Below are positions 8,791 to 17,157 of a DNA stretch of 64,000 nucleotides, piece by piece. The notes below the pieces were generated by a model, which saw only the letters and a list, made by a program, of their open reading frames with translations, was not told the origin of the DNA and searched no databases. A program made the translations under genes and the position numbers. How positions within the stretch are numbered: the stretch's first letter is position 1; each line of letters opens with the position of its first letter. Source of the DNA: Hamadaea sp013361475 (GTDB lineage: Bacteria > Actinomycetota > Actinomycetes > Mycobacteriales > Micromonosporaceae); NCBI RefSeq assembly GCF_040654195.1, contig NZ_JBFAHM010000007.1, forward strand, positions 248,001 to 312,000. The letters are read 5' to 3'.

Positions 8791-9936
8791 ATGAGCGCCC
8801 CCACGGCAGTCACCTCGACGACCCCGAAGGCCGGGTCCCGCGACAACTACGTGGACTTCCTTCGCGCCGCCAGTCTGATCGTGGTCGTGTTGTGGCACTG
8901 GGCTTTCACCATCCTGACTTGGGAGTCGAACGGCGCTCAGGCCGGCCCGCACGCGACCAGCCCACTCGGGTTCACCCGCGGTTTCTGGCTCGCGACCTGG
9001 TTGTTCCAGGTCATGCCGTTGTTCTTCTACGTCGGCGGGTACGTCCATCTTCGTTCGTGGGAGCGGGCACGGCTTAATGGCGTACAAATTGGATCTTTTG
9101 TGACCCGGCGGATCCGCAAGCTGGCCGTGCCGGCGATGGTCGTGATGCTGGCCTGGGTCGCGGTCGGCTCGGCCATCGGCGGGTATTTCAAGCTGGAAGG
9201 CATCGGCCGCGCGGTCCGGCTCATCATCAGTCCATTGTGGTTTCTCGCGATCTACCTGATGCTGATCGTGTTGCTGCCGGTGTCGCTCTGGCTGCACCGC
9301 CGGTACGGCAGCCTCGTGCTGGTGTGGCTGGGCGGCGCGGCGATGATGATCGACGTCGTCCGGTTCAACTACCACATCGAGGCGGCGGGCTGGGCCAACA
9401 TGGTCCTCGTCTGGGGCCTCGCCCACCAGGCGGGATTCTTCTACCAGCAGGTGGTCGAGGCGCCGCGCCGCGCTGACTGGACGCTGCTCTGGGCTGGCCT
9501 GTTCGGGCTGGTCGGCCTGGTCGGCTCGGGGCTGTATCCGGGCTCGATGGTCGGCGTGCCGGGCGAACGGTTCTCCAACATGGCCCCGCCGACCTTCGTC
9601 ATCGTGGCACTGCTGCTGTTCCAGATCGGCGTGGTGGAACTCCTGCGGCCCACCATGCAACGCGTGCTGCTCCGGCCACGGTGGCACAAGGCGAACGACC
9701 TGATCAACCGCTTCTCGCTGCCGCTCTATCTGGTGCACACCACCGGGCTCGCGATATTCCTTTTCTTGGCTTGGTTGCTGTTCGGTTACGAATTCACGGA
9801 CCGGACCGACGACCTGCGCATCGATCTACAGTGGTGGCTCACCAGGCCCCTCGCCGTCGTGGGCCCGCTGATCTGCACGCTTCCGGTGATCGTCCTCTTC
9901 AGCAAGATAGGAGTACGCCGAGAGCAGGGGCAGTGA
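8791..9936 (+). CDS. Membrane acyltransferase, acyltransferase-3 family
   Basis: A 381-aa polytopic membrane protein of the acyltransferase-3 (OafA/NodX-like) family, which O-acylates sugars, antibiotics or cell-surface polymers. The N-terminal signature RDNYVDFLRAASLIVVVLWHWAF carries the R and H residues typical of the first helix. About ten hydrophobic helices follow, with LFFYVGGYVHLRSW at about residue 75 and PLYLVHTTGLAIF near residue 310. The ATG start is followed by a 20-residue polar N-terminus. The gene is monocistronic and 92 bp ahead of the S-adenosylmethionine hydrolase gene. The acceptor cannot be predicted. Confidence 0.85.
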   Translation: MSAPTAVTSTTPKAGSRDNYVDFLRAASLIVVVLWHWAFTILTWESNGAQAGPHATSPLGFTRGFWLATWLFQVMPLFFYVGGYVHLRSWERARLNGVQIGSFVTRRIRKLAVPAMVVMLAWVAVGSAIGGYFKLEGIGRAVRLIISPLWFLAIYLMLIVLLPVSLWLHRRYGSLVLVWLGGAAMMIDVVRFNYHIEAAGWANMVLVWGLAHQAGFFYQQVVEAPRRADWTLLWAGLFGLVGLVGSGLYPGSMVGVPGERFSNMAPPTFVIVALLLFQIGVVELLRPTMQRVLLRPRWHKANDLINRFSLPLYLVHTTGLAIFLFLAWLLFGYEFTDRTDDLRIDLQWWLTRPLAVVGPLICTLPVIVLFSKIGVRREQGQ

Positions 9937-10028
9937 CGCACCGCATTCTCACCGGCCGGCCTGAACGCTCGAGCCGGGAGTGAGGACGGAAGGCCGGGCC
10001 AACGTGGATCGGCGAGTAACTTCGAGAC

Positions 10029-10814
10029 ATGCCCGGTTATGACTGGATCTCGCTGACGACCGACTACGGCCTCTCCGACGGTTTCGTCGCCGCCTGCCAC
10101 GGTGTCCTCGCCCGGATATCTCCGGCCGCCCGCGTCATCGACGTCTCTCACCTCATCCCGCCGGGTGACGTCGCGCGGGGTGCCGCCGTCCTCGCCCAGA
10201 CGGTCAGCCACCTGCCCCGCGCCGTCCACGTCGCCGTCGTCGACCCCGGCGTCGGCACCGAACGCCGGCCGGTCGCCCTGATCACGCCGGGCGGGATCCT
10301 CGTCGGACCGGACAATGGACTGCTGCCCTGGGCGGCCCGCGAACTCGGCGGAGTCGTCGGCGGCGTGCACCTGACGAACGAGAAGTGGTTCGCCGGACGA
10401 ATCTCGCGTACGTTCCACGGCCGCGACGTCTTCACCCCGGTCGCCGGCCGGATCGCGGCAGGCGCATCGCTGATGGACGCCGGTCCGGAGATCGATCCGG
10501 CGAGTTTGATCGTCCTCCCCGACCCGGTCGTGGCGATCGGCGACGGCTGGCTCGAAGCCGAGGTACTCACCATCGACCGATTCGGCAACGTACAGCTGGC
10601 CGCCGACGGATCCCTGCTCGCCGGGCTACCCAGCCAGATCGTGGTCGGCGGCTGCCGGGCGATCAACGGCGCCACCTTCGCCGACGCGCCCCAAGGCGGC
10701 ATGGTCGTCTTCCCCGACTCCGCCGAACGCCTGGCCGTCGCGGTCAACGGGGGCCGGGCCGCAGTGGTCCTCGGCGTCACAGCCGGCGACGTCCTCCGCA
10801 TCACCACCGACTAA
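10029..10814 (+). CDS. S-adenosylmethionine hydrolase (DUF62 / SAM hydroxide adenosyltransferase)
   Basis: A 261-aa enzyme of the DUF62 family, which splits S-adenosylmethionine with water into adenosine and methionine. The family triad is visible: Asp72 in VVDPGVG, Arg79 in TERRP and His130 in TFHGRDVF. N-terminal LTTDYGLSDGFV and GPDNGLL are also conserved. The loop insertion of about 20 residues that marks fluorinases and chlorinases between the VDPGVG and NNGLL motifs is absent, so this is a hydrolase, not a halogenase. The C-terminal beta-barrel domain (residues about 165-261) is complete. A strong bidirectional terminator follows. It may maintain SAM or methionine pools; there are no pathway neighbours. 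Confidence 0.92.
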   Translation: MPGYDWISLTTDYGLSDGFVAACHGVLARISPAARVIDVSHLIPPGDVARGAAVLAQTVSHLPRAVHVAVVDPGVGTERRPVALITPGGILVGPDNGLLPWAARELGGVVGGVHLTNEKWFAGRISRTFHGRDVFTPVAGRIAAGASLMDAGPEIDPASLIVLPDPVVAIGDGWLEAEVLTIDRFGNVQLAADGSLLAGLPSQIVVGGCRAINGATFADAPQGGMVVFPDSAERLAVAVNGGRAAVVLGVTAGDVLRITTD

Positions 10815-10836
10815 CCGCCGCCCCCTACCGCCCCGG

Positions 10837-10880
10837 TTTTCCGCGCGATCATGAACTTATGTTCCTGATCGCGCGGAAAA
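10837..10880. terminator. Bidirectional hairpin terminator with GATC core
   Basis: Perfect 15-bp arms, TTTTCCGCGCGATCA and TGATCGCGCGGAAAA, around a 14-nt loop that itself contains GAAC-ttat-GTTC. The outer T and A runs provide a U-tract on both strands. It lies 22 bp after the SAM-hydrolase stop. Its left half resembles the repeats at 17051 and 39315. Confidence 0.75.
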
Positions 10881-10969
10881 GGCTGGTGCGGGCACCGCGG
10901 AAGGCCGGGGGCGGGCGCGGAGGGGCGGAAGGCCTGCGGCGGGCGCGGAAGAAACGGAAGCGGAATGCG

Positions 10970-11004
10970 AACGGCGCGCCGACCACGAGGGCGGGCGCGC
11001 CGTT
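10970..11004. terminator. Hairpin downstream of clgR
   Basis: Arms AACGGCGCGCC and GGCGCGCCGTT (perfect, 11 bp, 13-nt loop), 16 bp beyond the clgR stop codon on the minus strand. It has the size and position of an intrinsic terminator, although the following T-run is weak. Confidence 0.6.
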
Positions 11005-11020
11005 GACGTGCGCAAATGGC

Positions 11021-11488
11021 CTAGCCGGCGGTGCGTTCGAGCGTACGCCCCGGGCGCCGGTTGCGGGTCGCCATGAGAGTGGTCCGCAGCGGCGAGTCGT
11101 GGCGTACGGTCACCGAGACCTGGCCATCCGTGATCTTGGTATCCGGAGTCGTGACCTTGCGCGTACCCGGGATGACCTTGCGGGCCGAGGCCGCAGACGC
11201 GGCTGGGGCCGCGGGGGTCTCGACGGGCCGGCCGTTCTCCAGGCCTTCGAGCTGTTCGGCCAGCGCGAGCGTGTCGCTGACTTCCCGGAGCAGTTCGGAC
11301 AGCTGTGCGCCCAAGGCGTCACAGATCGACGAGAGCAACTCCGAGGAGGCTTCCTTCTGGCCGCGCTCGATCTCCGAGAGATATCCGAGACTCACGTTCG
11401 CCGCGGTGGAGACCTCTCGCAGGGTCCTGTGCTGGCGCTGGCGGCGCCCGCGCAGTGCATCGCCGATGACGCGTCGCAACAACACCAT
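11021..11488 (-). CDS. clgR: ClgR-type HTH regulator of clp protease genes
   Basis: A 155-aa Cro/CI-type DNA-binding protein. Residues 3-65 form the helix-turn-helix (RRVIGDALRGRRQRQHRTLREV, then NVSLGYLSEIERGQKEASSELL, ICDALG), the pattern of ClgR/PopR, which activates clpP, clpC, lon and related proteolysis genes in actinobacteria. The C-terminal half is Ala/Pro-rich and basic. In Streptomyces and relatives clgR lies next to cinA and pgsA, as here, which strengthens the call. An AGGGGG ribosome-binding site precedes the ATG by 7 nt. ClgR is autoregulated in known species and itself degraded by ClpP; I see no clear operator to add to that. Confidence 0.85.
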   Translation of the reverse strand: MVLLRRVIGDALRGRRQRQHRTLREVSTAANVSLGYLSEIERGQKEASSELLSSICDALGAQLSELLREVSDTLALAEQLEGLENGRPVETPAAPAASAASARKVIPGTRKVTTPDTKITDGQVSVTVRHDSPLRTTLMATRNRRPGRTLERTAG

Positions 11489-11526
11489 GACACACCCCCT
11501 AGCGGAACTTCCGGCAGATAGTGCTT

Positions 11527-11548
11527 GCCGTCGGTTGTCACCGACGGC
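11527..11548. terminator. Hairpin between cinA and clgR
   Basis: GCCGTCGGT-TGTC-ACCGACGGC, a perfect 9-bp stem with a 4-nt loop, 11 bp after the cinA stop on the minus strand. It probably ends or attenuates the pgsA-NAT-cinA transcript before the clgR promoter. Confidence 0.6.
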
Positions 11549-11559
11549 TGTTTACGACC

Positions 11560-12045
11560 CTACCCCTTGTCGAGACCCTCAGCCAGCAGCGAGAGTGCCG
11601 CTGTGACAGCCTGTGCCCGGATCGTGGCACGATCACCGTCCAGCCGCAGCCCTCGAACCTCGTGATAGCCCTGCGGACCAGCCACGCCGACGAAGACTGT
11701 TCCCACGCTCACACCGTCCTGCGGATCGGGACCAGCTACCCCGGTGGTGCCCAGTCCCCAGTCGGCGCCGCAGGTCAGAGCAGCGCCGCGGGCCAGCTGG
11801 GCGGCCACCTCGGGGTCGACCGGCCCGTTCGCGGCCAGCAGATCGGCGTCGACGCCGGCCAACTTGGCCTTGAGGTCCGTCGCATACACGACGAGACCGC
11901 CACGGAACGTGCGGGAGACTCCGGGAACCTCGACCAGGGTCGCGGCTAACAGGCCGCCGGTCAGCGACTCGGCCACCGCGATGGTCTGGCCACGTTCGAT
12001 CAAAACGTCGACCACCGCCCGCACATTCCCCCGCTCGACGCTCAT
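11560..12045 (-). CDS. CinA-type nicotinamide-nucleotide amidase domain protein (PncC-like)
   Basis: A 161-aa protein equal to the C-terminal (amidohydrolase) domain of CinA, which deamidates nicotinamide mononucleotide. Motifs: IAVAESLTGGLLAATLVEVPGVSRTFRGGLVVYA and GLGTTGVAGP, the conserved glycine-rich segment. The N-terminal molybdopterin-binding-like domain of full CinA is absent, as in other actinobacterial copies. The ATG at 12045 has a GGAGG site 6 nt upstream and overlaps the stop of the N-acetyltransferase gene (ATGA), so it is translationally coupled. Confidence 0.9.
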   Translation of the reverse strand: MSVERGNVRAVVDVLIERGQTIAVAESLTGGLLAATLVEVPGVSRTFRGGLVVYATDLKAKLAGVDADLLAANGPVDPEVAAQLARGAALTCGADWGLGTTGVAGPDPQDGVSVGTVFVGVAGPQGYHEVRGLRLDGDRATIRAQAVTAALSLLAEGLDKG

Positions 12046-12884
12046 TGAACCTCCGACTTCTGACTCGCCGACCACGCTTCATGATCCGCGAGAACTTTCG
12101 CCCAGAGCGTATTCAGGTCGATTCCCTCTAAACGCAGACCAAAACGGTCAAGCTCCGCGAGCCATTCGGCTTGGCCGGCCACGTCGCGCACCGTCTTGCC
12201 CGCGGCGTCGCGTCGGATCACCTGACACCCGCGCAGGATGTCCACACCGTCCGCGGTCCGGCGCTGGACCGTGAGGACCCGGGTGAAGCCGGACTCCGGC
12301 GACGTCGACAGGTGCGCGTGATTCGCAGCAAACGTCTGTACGCCGTCGGCGACGGGGCCGAAGTCCATCCCGGCGAAGGAGGAGTCGGCGGCATGGGCGA
12401 AGTGCCAGCCGCCCTCAACGATCTTGGAGGGCTCCAGGGCGTACTCGAAAGGACCTTGCCGGTATGTCCCCGCACGCAAGGGCAGCGGATCGTGCAGAGC
12501 GTCCCCGAGACCGGCATCGACGAACCAGACGCCCTCGGGGCACTCCGGCGACGGCAGCCCGGAGACGGTGAGCGCCAGATGGTTGCCGGTCGCCCCGACC
12601 GGCTCGACCGCGGTGTGCACTCCGCCGACGTGCCAGGTCACGGCGTATCCGAGGTGGGCGAGCAAGGTCGCGAACGCCCCGTTGAGCTGGTAGCAGTAAC
12701 CGCCCCGGCCCCGGCCCATCCAGCCCAGCGACTCGGCCGGATCGATGCCCGGCGGCCGGCCACGATAGATCTCGATGTTCTCGTAGGGAATGCGCTCCAC
12801 ATGGGCGCGATGCAAGGCGGTCAACTCCGCGATGCTGGGCTCGGTCGGGCGTACGCCCAGCCGGTCCAGGTAGGCCTCGATCAT
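12042..12884 (-). CDS. Arylamine N-acetyltransferase
   Basis: A 280-aa NAT enzyme that transfers an acetyl (or other acyl) group from CoA to arylamines or hydrazines. The Cys-His-Asp triad is visible: Cys64 in RGRGGYCYQLNGAF, His102 in GNHLAL and Asp123 in FVDAGLGD. The N-terminal IPYENIEIY motif is also typical. The start has GGAGG 6 nt upstream. It sits between pgsA (20 bp away) and cinA (4-nt overlap), so it is read in the same operon, an unusual position because these two genes are usually close neighbours. Some actinobacterial NAT homologues act in ansamycin amide closure, but there is no biosynthetic cluster here. Confidence 0.92.
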   Translation of the reverse strand: MIEAYLDRLGVRPTEPSIAELTALHRAHVERIPYENIEIYRGRPPGIDPAESLGWMGRGRGGYCYQLNGAFATLLAHLGYAVTWHVGGVHTAVEPVGATGNHLALTVSGLPSPECPEGVWFVDAGLGDALHDPLPLRAGTYRQGPFEYALEPSKIVEGGWHFAHAADSSFAGMDFGPVADGVQTFAANHAHLSTSPESGFTRVLTVQRRTADGVDILRGCQVIRRDAAGKTVRDVAGQAEWLAELDRFGLRLEGIDLNTLWAKVLADHEAWSASQKSEVQ

Positions 12885-12904
12885 GGGTCCTCCCGTCCCC
12901 GGGG

Positions 12905-13486
12905 TCAGACCCGTTTCGCCGCCCGCATCCGCAACGCGGTCACGGCGTAATCGACCCCCGTGACGACGGTAACGATCAAGGCCGCTCCCATCAACCAGGG
13001 ACCGACTGCGCTCAACGGTGAGCCGAACGGCCACAGATACCAGGTAATGGCCGCGATCTGCAGAACCGTCTTCACCTTGCCGCCACGACTGGCCGCGATG
13101 ACCCCGTACTGGATGACCCAGAAGCGGAGGGCGGTCACGCCCCATTCGCGTACCAGAATGAGAAGCGTGACCCACCACGGCAGCACGCCGTAGATCGAGA
13201 GCAGGACCAGCGCGGACCCGGTCAGGGCCTTGTCCGCGATCGGATCGGCGACCTTGCCGAACGAGGTGATCAAGCCGTAGCGGCGCGCGATCCAGCCGTC
13301 GACGAAGTCGGTGACCGAGGCGACGCCGAAGGTCAGCGCGGCCGCGATCCGCCAGCCGGAGTCGGTCATCCCGGACACGATGACCAGGACGACGAAGACC
13401 GGGACCAGCAGGATGCGCAGCGCGGTCAGCACGTTGGCCGCGTTGAGGACCGGAACCTTCCGCACTCGCTCCTGCACAGCCGACAC
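12905..13486 (-). CDS. pgsA: CDP-diacylglycerol-glycerol-3-phosphate 3-phosphatidyltransferase
   Basis: A 193-aa integral membrane enzyme of the CDP-alcohol phosphotransferase family that makes phosphatidylglycerophosphate. The full catalytic motif D-x2-DG-x2-AR-x8-G-x3-D-x3-D is present at residues 60-85 (Asp60, Asp63, Arg68, Gly77, Asp81, Asp85). About four to six hydrophobic helices are visible. The GTG start is one base after the rimO stop codon, so the pair is coupled. Gene order rimO-pgsA-cinA-clgR is conserved in actinobacteria, which distinguishes this paralogue from the phosphatidylinositol-type enzyme. Confidence 0.92.
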   Translation of the reverse strand: MSAVQERVRKVPVLNAANVLTALRILLVPVFVVLVIVSGMTDSGWRIAAALTFGVASVTDFVDGWIARRYGLITSFGKVADPIADKALTGSALVLLSIYGVLPWWVTLLILVREWGVTALRFWVIQYGVIAASRGGKVKTVLQIAAITWYLWPFGSPLSAVGPWLMGAALIVTVVTGVDYAVTALRMRAAKRV

Positions 13487-13487
13487 G

Positions 13488-14966
13488 TTAGTGGCCCCGG
13501 CGGCTCGGCGTCCGGCGCGCGTCGATCATCGCCACCGGCGTGGCGACCAGGTCGACGCCGTCAGCGGAGATCACGCGGGCCCGGACCAGGTCGCCGGGCT
13601 GGAGCGCGGCGAGGTCGACGCCCTCGTCGCCCCCGACCAGCGTGGTCGAACCGTCGACCTCGGGGGCCTGATGCTCGGCCCGGCCCTCGATCTCATCCTC
13701 GCCGACGGTGTCGATCAAAACCTCGACGAGCGTGCCGACGCGCTCCTCGGCGCGCTGAGCGGACAGCTCCTCGGCGAGCGACAGGAACTTGTCGTAGCGA
13801 CGCTGAACGGTCCGTGGCGTCACCTTGCGGTCGAAGCCGGCGGCCTCCGTGCCGTCTTCGTCGGAGTAGTCGAAGATGCCGATCGCGTCCAGCCGCGCCT
13901 CGGTCAGGAATCGCTCCAGCTCGCGTACGTCGGACGGGGTCTCGCCCGGGAAGCCCACGATGAAGTTGGACCGCGCGCCCGCGTGCGGTGCGAGCTCCCG
14001 CGCTGAACCGAGCAGCTCCAGGAACCGCTCGGTCGAACCGAACCGGCGCATGCGCCGCAGCACCGCCTCCGACGAGTGCTGGAACGACAGGTCGAAGTAC
14101 GCCGCCACGCCCGGCGTCGTCGCGATCGTCTCGACCAGCCCCGGCCGAGTCTCGGCCGGCTGCAGGTAACTCGCCCGGACGCGGACGATGCCGTCGATGG
14201 CGGCCAGCTGCGGCAACAGCTTCTCCAGCGCCCGGGGATCACCGAGATCCTTGCCGTAGGAAGTCGAGTTCTCGCTGACCAGAACCAGCTCACGGACGCC
14301 CGTCCCGGCCAGCCACTCGGCCTCGGCGAGCAGTTCGTCCGGCGTACGCGAGACGAACGCACCCCGGAAGGCCGGGATGGCGCAGAACGAGCACCGGCGG
14401 TCGCAACCGCTGGCGAGTTTGAGGGAAGCGACCGGCGCGTTGTCGAGCCGGTGGCGCAGCACCGGCCGCAGGTGCGCCGGGGTGGCCGCGTCGACGGTGG
14501 TCGCCGCGTGGCCGGGGATGATCACGTCGGCCGACCGGCGCGCGACCGGGGTCACCGGAAGCAGCTCGCGCCGGTCACGCGGAGCATGCGCAGTCAGCTG
14601 CTCGCCGTGGCGGACCTTGTCGAGGACGGCGGCGATGCTCGGGTAGTCGTCGAAGCCGAGCACGGCGTCAGCCTCGGGCAGGCTCTCGGCCAGCTCCTTG
14701 CCATAGCGTTCGGCCATGCACCCGGCCGCGACGACCTTCGCGCCGGTCTTCGCGGCGTCGAGCAGGGTGTCGATCGAATCCCGCTTGGCCTTCTCCACGA
14801 ACCCGCAGGTGTTGACGAGCACTACGTCGGCGCCCTCACCGTCGGTCGTCACGTGCCAGCCCTCACCCGCCAGGCGGGCGGCGAGCTCTTCGGAGTCGAC
14901 CTCGTTGCGGGCGCAGCCCAGGGTGAGGAGGGCCACACGGGGCTGGGAAGTGGTGGAAGGCGGCAC
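13488..14966 (-). CDS. rimO: Ribosomal protein S12 methylthiotransferase RimO
   Basis: A 492-aa radical-SAM enzyme that adds a methylthio group to the conserved Asp of ribosomal protein S12. The N-terminal UPF0004 domain carries three cluster cysteines (Cys18 in LGCARN, Cys54 in NTCGF, Cys83 in AGCMAERY). The radical-SAM motif CDRRCSFC is at residues 188-195. A C-terminal TRAM domain covers about residues 415-475. Length fits RimO, and the pattern GCARN/NTCGF separates it from MiaB. The GTG start gives the short PPSTTSQPRVALLTLGC N-terminus typical of the family. It is first in the rimO-pgsA-NAT-cinA operon. Confidence 0.95.
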   Translation of the reverse strand: MPPSTTSQPRVALLTLGCARNEVDSEELAARLAGEGWHVTTDGEGADVVLVNTCGFVEKAKRDSIDTLLDAAKTGAKVVAAGCMAERYGKELAESLPEADAVLGFDDYPSIAAVLDKVRHGEQLTAHAPRDRRELLPVTPVARRSADVIIPGHAATTVDAATPAHLRPVLRHRLDNAPVASLKLASGCDRRCSFCAIPAFRGAFVSRTPDELLAEAEWLAGTGVRELVLVSENSTSYGKDLGDPRALEKLLPQLAAIDGIVRVRASYLQPAETRPGLVETIATTPGVAAYFDLSFQHSSEAVLRRMRRFGSTERFLELLGSARELAPHAGARSNFIVGFPGETPSDVRELERFLTEARLDAIGIFDYSDEDGTEAAGFDRKVTPRTVQRRYDKFLSLAEELSAQRAEERVGTLVEVLIDTVGEDEIEGRAEHQAPEVDGSTTLVGGDEGVDLAALQPGDLVRARVISADGVDLVATPVAMIDARRTPSRRGH

Positions 14967-15076
14967 TCGACAAGACTACCGGGGACCTGCGACACACCCC
15001 GTTCTCGTGTCCGCATAGCGGCAGCCGAGATTCCGCGCCGTCACGTTGATCATGGCCGAACCCGCCCCGCATCCCC

Positions 15077-15138
15077 GTTGATCATGGAGTTAACTGTTGC
15101 CCAGACGGCGTGTCGTGGGGGCAAACTCCATGATCAAC
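15077..15138. terminator. Long palindrome with GATC arms, 3' of LtrA-like gene
   Basis: Perfect 15-bp arms GTTGATCATGGAGTT and AACTCCATGATCAAC with a 32-nt loop that can pair further (TTGCCC with GGGCAA). It lies 18 bp after the LtrA-like stop on the minus strand, so a terminator role is likely. A second GTTGATCATGG half-site stands alone at 15045-15055. The rest of the 189-bp gap up to the rimO start holds nothing else I recognise. Confidence 0.6.
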
Positions 15139-15155
15139 AGGGCTGAGCGGACTGG

Positions 15156-16262
15156 TCAGCGAGGACTGCGGCGCTCCAGCAGCAGCAGTGCCGCCAGCAG
15201 CACCACGAGCGCGCTCAGCTGGGCCACGGCGTTCAGCCACAGCCCAAGCGGCACGGTGAGGAGCGCCAAGAGCCCGGCGATGAACCGGAACCATGGCGTA
15301 CCGATGCGGAGGATGCGCCGGAAGAGCGCGTCGCCCAGCAGGAAGACGGCCACGCCCCCGCTCAGCACGAGCGCCTGGGCCACCGAGATGTGCTCGGTCG
15401 CGTGGCCGATCGCCTTCTTCACGCCCGCCGCGAGCGCGATGACGCCCAGCAGCAGCGGCACGTGCGCCCAGCCGAACGCGTGCAACGCCGCCCGGCCGCG
15501 TTTCGCCACCGGGGTGCGGTCGAGCGCTTCCTCGGCCGCCGAGTCGTCGCCGCCGAAGTAGACCCACCACAGGAGGAACGAGAGCACCAGCCCGAGGAAC
15601 GCGACGAAGATCAACGTCGCCGTCAGCTCCAGGCCGGAGGCGCCGACGCCGATGGCGACGATCGACTCGCCGAGCGCGATGATCACGATCAGGCCGTGCC
15701 GCTCGACGAAGTGGGCCGAGCTGATGTTCCACTCCGTCAGCGGGTGCAGGTAGGGCGATGCGGTCATCACCAGCGCCGCCGCGATCCAGAGGACCACTCG
15801 CCAGGGATCGGGCGCGAACCCGCCCGCCAGGACGAGCGAGGCGCTGATCAGGTTCAGCGGGGCGAGTTTGCGCATCGCACCCGGGGCCACGCGCAGGAGC
15901 AGTCCGCTGTGGATCGCGTTGACCAGGAAGTACCCGGCGCCGAATGCCCAGCCGGCCGCGCCGAAGGCGTCCGGCAACGCCAACGCGATCAGGAGGAATC
16001 CCGCCATCCCGAGCAGGAGGAGCGCTCGGCGTACCGGGTCGGTCGGGGCGGCGGTGTTCGTCATCCAGGCGAAGCCGTCGTACATCCACCAGATGATCAA
16101 CAGCAGCAGAAGCACCCGGAGCGCGGTGCCGACGGTGAGATCGTGGGCCAGCACCGCGGTGAGCTGGGTGATGGTGAAGACGAAGACCAGGTCGAAGAAG
16201 AGTTCCAGGGTGGAGACGCGAACGACGGACTCACGGCCGGCCGGTACCTCGGGTGCTGTCAC
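15156..16262 (-). CDS. LtrA-family (low temperature requirement A) membrane protein
   Basis: A 368-aa polytopic membrane protein with about ten hydrophobic segments. Family signatures are STLELFFDLVFVFTITQLT near the N-terminus, with the conserved ELFFDLVFVF, and HFVERHGLIVIIALGES in the middle, with ERHG and LGES. LtrA proteins are widespread in actinobacteria; the name comes from a Listeria low-temperature phenotype and the biochemical role is unknown. GTG start; the gene stands alone between the rimO operon and a 231-aa membrane protein gene 36 bp upstream on the same strand. Confidence 0.88.
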   Translation of the reverse strand: MTAPEVPAGRESVVRVSTLELFFDLVFVFTITQLTAVLAHDLTVGTALRVLLLLLIIWWMYDGFAWMTNTAAPTDPVRRALLLLGMAGFLLIALALPDAFGAAGWAFGAGYFLVNAIHSGLLLRVAPGAMRKLAPLNLISASLVLAGGFAPDPWRVVLWIAAALVMTASPYLHPLTEWNISSAHFVERHGLIVIIALGESIVAIGVGASGLELTATLIFVAFLGLVLSFLLWWVYFGGDDSAAEEALDRTPVAKRGRAALHAFGWAHVPLLLGVIALAAGVKKAIGHATEHISVAQALVLSGGVAVFLLGDALFRRILRIGTPWFRFIAGLLALLTVPLGLWLNAVAQLSALVVLLAALLLLERRSPR

Positions 16263-16298
16263 GGCGTCACGGTAACCGGTCGGGCTTCCCGGAAGCGA

Positions 16299-16994
16299 TC
16301 AGCTTTCGCTCGCGACACCGGAGAAGGCCACGCCCAGCATCAGCAGGAGTGCCGCCTGCAGTGGGAGGGTGACCGCCAACGTCGCCGGGCCGTACTGCAG
16401 TGCCAGGATCGTCTGCGAGGGGGCGCTCCACAGCAGCACACTCCCCCAGCCCAGCGGACTCGTCCGAAAGCCGGCCGGGCCGACCGGTACGCGCCACGGT
16501 GGCCTGCCATGGGCGGCCCGGGACGGCCACAACCTGCCACGGCCCGGGATGTCGACGACGAACATGGCTTGGAGACCGGGACACCGTCGCACCAGGATCT
16601 CCGGTGCGCTCGGCAGTTCCGGGATCCACGGTTCCCAGACGACCTGCTGATAGCGCAGGCGGCCACGCCAGGTGAAAGTCAGGAAGACCAGATCCATCCC
16701 GGCCGTTCCACCCGCGCATAGCTCGGCCTGGACGCGCTGAGCGTCGAGGAGAACCCCGAGGCCCCAGCGAACCAGGTTCCGCAGCCATATGGCGAGCACT
16801 GCTCCACCGAGGGCGACGAGCGTGACGCCCAGAATCCAGTCGACGCGCCCCTCGGCCGCCCTCCAGGTGATCCATACGCACCCAGCGGCGAGTACGCCGA
16901 GCGTACCGAGGACCGACCAGGCGCCCCAGCCCCAGACACGTGGTGGTCTGGATTCCGCCGGTTGGCTGCTTCGCAGATCCGCAGGGAGGTCCAC
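16299..16994 (-). CDS. Hypothetical membrane protein, about 231 aa
   Basis: No family recognised. Two hydrophobic segments near the N-terminus (WSVLGTLGVLAAGCVWITW and ILGVTLVALGGAVLAIWL) and one at the C-terminus (TLAVTLPLQAALLLMLGVAF) flank a soluble middle part rich in Trp, Pro and Arg (FTWRGRLRYQQVVWEPWIPELPSAP, VRRCPGLQAMFVVDIPGRGRLW). This layout, a membrane hairpin, a PH- or SdpI-like globular segment and a terminal helix, is seen in many small actinobacterial membrane proteins. The start is uncertain: GTG at 16994 is used here, but in-frame GTG codons up to 17042 are possible and none has a clear ribosome-binding site. Confidence 0.6.
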   Translation of the reverse strand: MDLPADLRSSQPAESRPPRVWGWGAWSVLGTLGVLAAGCVWITWRAAEGRVDWILGVTLVALGGAVLAIWLRNLVRWGLGVLLDAQRVQAELCAGGTAGMDLVFLTFTWRGRLRYQQVVWEPWIPELPSAPEILVRRCPGLQAMFVVDIPGRGRLWPSRAAHGRPPWRVPVGPAGFRTSPLGWGSVLLWSAPSQTILALQYGPATLAVTLPLQAALLLMLGVAFSGVASES

Positions 16995-17050
16995 GCGGGC
17001 AGCGTATCGATGATCGGCAACTCCCCCGGCGAAGTCGATCACCCGTTCGC

Positions 17051-17118
17051 GGAGTTGATCAGGATGCTACGCACACGACACGCCGGTCGATCATGGCGAT
17101 AAGTTCATGATCACGCGG
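17051..17118. repeat. GATC-rich intergenic repeat, copy 1 (terminator position for ftsK)
   Basis: Read on the minus strand this 68-bp stretch aligns without gaps to 39315-39382, with about three quarters of positions identical by eye. Shared blocks are GATCATGAAC, TGATCGACCGG, GTGTC and TCCTGATCA. The part at 17084-17118 forms a hairpin (GATCA/TGATC arms). It begins 40 bp beyond the ftsK stop, where a terminator is expected. Confidence 0.6.
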
Positions 17119-17157
17119 AAAAGACGGGGCGGGAGGCAGCGGGCGGACAGAGACGGG

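Noticed and set aside
10029..10814. SAM-dependent halogenase (fluorinase/chlorinase)
   Set aside because: The characteristic loop insertion is missing between VDPGVG and NGLL and the Arg/His of the hydrolase triad are present.
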